Part shown: positions 59,707 to 64,000 of the stretch, piece by piece | How positions within the stretch are numbered: position 1 is the stretch's first letter | Layout of the letters: each line of letters opens with the position of its first letter | NCBI GenBank assembly: GCA_016802295.1 | Contig: JAESIW010000180.1 | Location: forward strand, 3,393,975 to 3,457,974 | Direction: 5' to 3' | Length of the DNA stretch: 64,000 nucleotides | Source of the DNA: Brachionus rotundiformis | Taxonomy: Eukaryota > Rotifera > Eurotatoria > Ploima > Brachionidae | Notes under the pieces: model-generated | What the model saw: only the letters and a program-made list of their open reading frames with translations | The model's database searches: none | What the model was told of the DNA's origin: nothing | Made by a program: the position numbers and the translations under genes

Positions 59707-60335
59707 CTTTATAAAAAATAATTTCTTATAATAATTATTATTGATCTTTACTATTAATCAAATACTATTTAAAAACCGATTACAGTATTTTTGTACATTT
59801 CCGAAAACAATCCAAAGATTAAAATAAAAAATTGAACACTCAATTCAGAATTAAATTAATGCTATAAAGTTTTAAAAATAAATTTCTTTGCTCGAATTTT
59901 TTTAAACTCGAAATTTGTCACATGTTTCACAAATAAAAGAATTCTTTTAATTTTAATATTTTGAAAATTATGAGTTAATTAACCACAAAAAGACTGCATT
60001 TATTACAAATAAAAAGGTTAGGATTAAGGTTTTAGGATTTGATCAATTTGATCAAATCTGATAAAAAATCCTTCAGAGTAAAAAAGAATCTTGTTTTAAT
60101 CTAATTTTTAAGTCTAACGCATGATTGTCTCATTTAATTTTAGAAAATTTAAAATTTCATTTTTTTCTAATAATTTTATTTTTTAACTTAATAAAATTTA
60201 AATCCAGCATGTGTTAATAAATTGAAAATAAAACATAAAATAATTGTAAAAATTTTATTTTTACTCAAAATTTCAAAACTTCAAAAACGGAGTTTATGTT
60301 TTTAAAAAAATCTTGAATAAAATTTTAAAAACCTT

Positions 60336-63300
60336 TTACTCTGAATTAGCATCTGGATTAATTAATTTGACTAATTCTTCAAAAGGTGTACCAGACCTGG
60401 CATTAGCTTCGAAAGCACTAAGAATGTTTTTCATTTGAATTTCATCAAGCTGCTTCATAAATTCTATCACGGACATATAAAATATTGCCCTGTCAATAGT
60501 ATCGAATGCACAATATCGATTTAAAAGAATCGGAAATGTCGACTTGAGCCATTGGTTTTGGCTAGCGCTTACCAATAAACACGATGTCAACCAAATTGAT
60601 TCGTATATGTGTGAACGATTCAAAAAATTGGTCAAAGATAAGACACACCACTCATTTATTTGAAATTGCATTCCTTTTTCTTGCAATAGACCAAAACATT
60701 TATAGACAACATAGGCAACTGCTTGTGGATATGGATGCTGTGAGCTGTTTGAAAATTCAGTTATTAATTTATTGAGAATGTTGTGGGGAGGTAGGAAATC
60801 ACACAAAATTTTAGGCAAAATTGTGGCATACAAACTTGCCTCATTACATGTGTTGCTTGATTTCATTTTATCCAAAAAGCTTGTGGCAACCTCTAAAACC
60901 TTAAGAAGATGCGACTGTAGTTCAGGATAATTATTAAGCTCTAATATCTGCGGAAAGCTTATTTGACAATCTTTTAAAATTGGATTTTCTGGTTGACTAG
61001 GACTGTCTGGTGTGGATGTAGCTTCAGATTTTTGTTGTTTAATTATATCATGCCAATAGTTAAGTTGTTTGCCTTGATTTGAAGCGTACAGTGACGTAAC
61101 TGTCAATGATATTAGACAGAGCGTTTTTTGCTCTTCATACACTTTGCTGGTGAACAACTTTTGAATGGTGGTTATTTCATTCGAGGGAAGCATACAGGAC
61201 AAAAGTAAACGCTCTAGACCTAAATATAGTTGGTAAAACAAGAAATATGGTGTATTTGGATCATTAAGAATTTGATAAGTTAATTTAATAAAAGTTGAGC
61301 AAAAGCTTTGTGCATCCCTTATTGAAGCAAGACAATTTTCAATTATATAAAAAGACGCTGACCACAAACTAGACATAAATCTGTAATTGCTTGTTAACAA
61401 AACATTTGAGTCTTTCATTTGGTAAATTTGTTTGCACAAGTGGTCTATTAATATTTTGGCATCGTTACCAGTTGACAAATAGCCCAAGGTAATGAACTCT
61501 AGCCAATACATTAGACCTTGTATGGTGGCAATTTTTATCACAGCTGAATTTGACTTAAGACCATTTTCAATCAATCGATTTAGCCTGTCAAAATCTTTGC
61601 TTGCTATTGGTTGTCCTTCCCTAGTGGTGTACAAACAAGATTTGGTCAAACATTCGCCATAAATTCCTAATGAAAGGGTTGAATCGTCAATTAAATCATT
61701 TACTATTGGCATAAGTGGTTCATTTTCCTGCGTTATGAACAAATTTAAAAAATCAAAGTTTGCCTGAAGTTTTTGACTCAACAATTCATATTGATTTTTT
61801 GAGTCAAACAAACAGTTTGACAGATATAGCATTGACTTGATTATGTCCAATTTTAATTGAATACTAGGAATTTCGAACAATAATTCATAATAGTGCAGAA
61901 TTGTCCGCAAACCCGAAGCAATATCTAGACTATTACGATCAAATGATCTCTGAACTGAATAACTTTGGTACTTTGGCTTAGCTTTAATCTCACCAGTGGC
62001 TGAACTTGGATCGTTATCATTAAGCATTTCAGTCATTCTATTTGACATATCATCTAGCTGATTAGACACAAAATTTTGTATTGATTCACCAATTGAACTT
62101 TTTTGTACCGAGTCCACATCAAATCTGTCCCATTGACCAACAAATTTGAGAATACCTTCAAGACTTATTTGAGTAAAGTAAAAAAAAGATTTGGTATTTG
62201 TTGGTAAGTTATTGAGCATAACTCTCTCAATATTAGTCGAATAGGTCAAATTGAACCTCTCACTTAAGACATTTGAAATTTTGATCAAATTGTCGACACT
62301 TTGGGGTGGTTGTGGTTGAGTCGATTCTCCGTCCGATTCATCGGTCATTGTAGGATCTAGCATGTACAAAAGAGTGGAATTACTTGCAATTGAAATTGAA
62401 TGGGAATTGGAGAATACATTAAATCTATCGAAAGTAGAGATTAATTTTTTAATTTGGTTATATTGTTGACCAATGTTAGTGGACAAGAATCCTGGCGATT
62501 TGTTGCGACTTACATGTTCGTACAAACTATTAAGAGAATTACCAGATCGGGGTGTTAGTGTGGATTTAATTATCCAAGTAGAGAGCCCTTTGATCAACAA
62601 GGATATGCACTTATTTCTTTCTTTTTTTTCTTCGGCTGGCAAATTTTGCATTATGTTATTTGGATTTTTACCAGTGTTGCCATTGTATTTTGTTGAATTA
62701 GCTTGGCTTGAAAGAGGTACAAAGTAATCTTCTGATAAATTATGGAAAAAAGTAATCATATTAACATATTCGTTCTCAAATTGGTTCCTAGTGGTCCAAC
62801 CAATTAAAAGAATGTGTCTTAAATGATCTTTGAGTACATGAGGGTCTTTTAAGCTGTCAATAGGTGGCAGAATAGATGTGTCCGATGGTAAAAAATTCGA
62901 GTATTCAAGTCTAAAATTCTGTGACCATAAGCAATCTGGTATTCTTATAAATCGCTCCAATACTGGCAAACGACACAAGGCTATATAGATTTTCTCGGTC
63001 AAATCACGCATTTGAAATGGAATATTTTGTCTGAAAGCTTGGTTATTAACCATATATCTTATTTTAATTAATGTTTCTAAAGTGGTCAAATTAAACAAAA
63101 CTTCATTTTTGTACTCTGGATTGGAGTCTGTGTACTCAATAAGGTTTTTGAGACGTGGTGTTTTTAATAAATTTTCATCTCCAATTTTGAAAAAATACTG
63201 AATTATTAACTGATAAAAGTTTTTGATCAAATATGATACACATGTGGAATAATTATTGCTAATAGACAAAACATTGATGAATTGTGGTTCACTCAAAATA

Positions 63301-64000
63301 TTAAAAATACACAAAAATGATTCAGTTAAACATTTTAGTGTGACAATCTGGTGTTGAGTAGATGTTATGAAATTGATATATTCCATTTGAAATAGAGAAA
63401 ATTTTAACAAATTTTTTATCTCTGTCTGATCTAATTTGTAATCCAAAAATGGATATTGTTTTATTGACTTAAGATATGAATTAATGGATTCTGTTAAAGG
63501 ATAAATTGAAAGCTGAAAATCCATCCCAGAGACAATTTGGATAAATTTTTCATCATATTCAAATAAATCAATAAGATTAGATGCCATGAGTCTTTTTTTG
63601 TATTGTTGATTAGCTTGATCTTCACAAGTCGATAAGGTTACCTGTATTAGTTCAGGTAATTTATGGCTAAGGTCCGACAAGATGTTGAATAAAAATTGCT
63701 GGGAAACTGACCACAATGGATGAATAAAATCTTTTAGTAAATTTTTAGCTTGTCTAAGTGCTGATGGAAGATTTTCGATGCTTTTCTGGGTTTTTATGGC
63801 ACCAAGCAAAAAACAATCTTTTAATATATCTAATTTAAATGAATTATTGTAGATGATTGATTCGCAATTAGATTGGTCAAGATTTGCCAGTATTAGTGCA
63901 CATTGTTTGGACTTTAGACCTGATGAGTTATTTATTAGTTCAGATGATGATCCATGGCAACAAGAGCTACGAACTATATTGTAAAACCATTCTTTATCCA
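60336..64000 (-). CDS. HTT: Huntingtin, C-terminal part (continues beyond the window)
   Basis: One uninterrupted frame of about 1220 codons from the window edge to the stop at 60336; it continues upstream. Blocks matching the C-terminal half of animal huntingtins appear in order. These include DKEWFYNIVRSSCC, KIYIALCRLPVLERFIRIP, LIGWTTRNQFENEYV, SERFNL, SNCLFDSKNQYELL, LIENGLKSNSAVIKIATIQG, YLGLERLLLSCMLPSNE, ILPKILCDFLPPHNILNKLI, QHPYPQAVAYVVYKCFGLLQ and LTNFLNRSHIYESIWL. The region is HEAT-repeat solenoid. Huntingtin is a large scaffold for vesicle transport and autophagy that works with HAP40. The polyglutamine region, if any, lies outside. The protein end (...LINPDANSE) differs from vertebrates. 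Confidence 0.95.
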   Translation of the reverse strand, partial: DKEWFYNIVRSSCCHGSSSELINNSSGLKSKQCALILANLDQSNCESIIYNNSFKLDILKDCFLLGAIKTQKSIENLPSALRQAKNLLKDFIHPLWSVSQQFLFNILSDLSHKLPELIQVTLSTCEDQANQQYKKRLMASNLIDLFEYDEKFIQIVSGMDFQLSIYPLTESINSYLKSIKQYPFLDYKLDQTEIKNLLKFSLFQMEYINFITSTQHQIVTLKCLTESFLCIFNILSEPQFINVLSISNNYSTCVSYLIKNFYQLIIQYFFKIGDENLLKTPRLKNLIEYTDSNPEYKNEVLFNLTTLETLIKIRYMVNNQAFRQNIPFQMRDLTEKIYIALCRLPVLERFIRIPDCLWSQNFRLEYSNFLPSDTSILPPIDSLKDPHVLKDHLRHILLIGWTTRNQFENEYVNMITFFHNLSEDYFVPLSSQANSTKYNGNTGKNPNNIMQNLPAEEKKERNKCISLLIKGLSTWIIKSTLTPRSGNSLNSLYEHVSRNKSPGFLSTNIGQQYNQIKKLISTFDRFNVFSNSHSISIASNSTLLYMLDPTMTDESDGESTQPQPPQSVDNLIKISNVLSERFNLTYSTNIERVMLNNLPTNTKSFFYFTQISLEGILKFVGQWDRFDVDSVQKSSIGESIQNFVSNQLDDMSNRMTEMLNDNDPSSATGEIKAKPKYQSYSVQRSFDRNSLDIASGLRTILHYYELLFEIPSIQLKLDIIKSMLYLSNCLFDSKNQYELLSQKLQANFDFLNLFITQENEPLMPIVNDLIDDSTLSLGIYGECLTKSCLYTTREGQPIASKDFDRLNRLIENGLKSNSAVIKIATIQGLMYWLEFITLGYLSTGNDAKILIDHLCKQIYQMKDSNVLLTSNYRFMSSLWSASFYIIENCLASIRDAQSFCSTFIKLTYQILNDPNTPYFLFYQLYLGLERLLLSCMLPSNEITTIQKLFTSKVYEEQKTLCLISLTVTSLYASNQGKQLNYWHDIIKQQKSEATSTPDSPSQPENPILKDCQISFPQILELNNYPELQSHLLKVLEVATSFLDKMKSSNTCNEASLYATILPKILCDFLPPHNILNKLITEFSNSSQHPYPQAVAYVVYKCFGLLQEKGMQFQINEWCVLSLTNFLNRSHIYESIWLTSCLLVSASQNQWLKSTFPILLNRYCAFDTIDRAIFYMSVIEFMKQLDEIQMKNILSAFEANARSGTPFEELVKLINPDANSE

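Larger units (their letters stand above)
55159..60335. other. Large AT-rich intergenic interval
   Basis: 5.2 kb, the longest gene-poor stretch. No complete gene is supported. Two small minus-strand terminal-exon candidates (57026-57088 and 59651-59706) are listed separately. Other open frames here (57103-57297, 57714-57905) are AT-rich with no family features. It includes the promoter of the class B receptor and the huntingtin 3' UTR. Confidence 0.45.

Noticed and set aside
1..64000. rRNA, tRNA, CRISPR arrays, bacterial operons
   Set aside because: Looked for and not seen; the gene structures with GT-AG introns are eukaryotic throughout.

Overview
The window is a gene-rich, very AT-rich piece of an invertebrate animal nuclear genome. 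Genes carry many short GT-AG introns, mostly 47-63 bp, and coding stretches stand out by higher GC. The gene content is metazoan: ARNT, an ALX-like homeobox gene, huntingtin, SMG6, an INF2-type formin, rhodopsin- and secretin-class GPCRs, DDAH, SDF2, SLC25A46, LSM11 and alpha-tubulin. The composition, intron size and style of the lineage-specific genes make a monogonont rotifer (Brachionus-like) my best guess; this is inference, not shown by the sequence. One assembly gap of 317 N lies at 41425-41741.

Layout. 1-3170: 3' end of an unidentified + strand gene, a decayed LINE 3' end, and a multipass membrane protein. 3170-8090: a peptide-type GPCR in otherwise empty DNA, plus a 215-bp MITE with terminal inverted repeats. 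8092-12913: ARNT and a CD225/dispanin protein. 13875-16817: a compact minus-strand cluster LSM11, EBP2, METTL22 (RNA processing, ribosome assembly, protein methylation) that may be polycistronic. 17413-20450: a repeat-bearing type II membrane protein and the homeobox gene. 20451-24260: 3.8 kb noncoding with one unexplained higher-GC island. 24261-29036: alpha-tubulin with a readable promoter (TATA, CCAAT, two X-box-like RFX sites), an unknown Lys-rich gene split into two overlapping ORFs, and an alveolin-like cytoskeletal protein. 29749-38409: acylaminoacyl-peptidase (16 exons), a Ser/Thr-rich protein with a near-identical 690-bp tandem duplication, DDAH with an altered substrate motif, and SDF2. 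39234-43614: a zinc-motif protein, the gap with flanking repeats, and SLC25A46. 43929-55158: SMG6 and an INF2-like formin on the + strand, then a class B GPCR on the - strand. 55159-60335 is mostly empty, with two candidate small terminal exons. 60336-64000 is the C-terminal part of huntingtin in one uninterrupted exon.

The genes do not form one pathway. Two themes stand out. Cilia and cytoskeleton: alpha-tubulin with X-boxes, the alveolin-like protein and the formin. RNA metabolism: LSM11 and EBP2 in the cluster, and SMG6. Many start codons sit 0-4 nt after a 3' splice-site-like AG, which fits spliced-leader trans-splicing, a process reported from rotifers.
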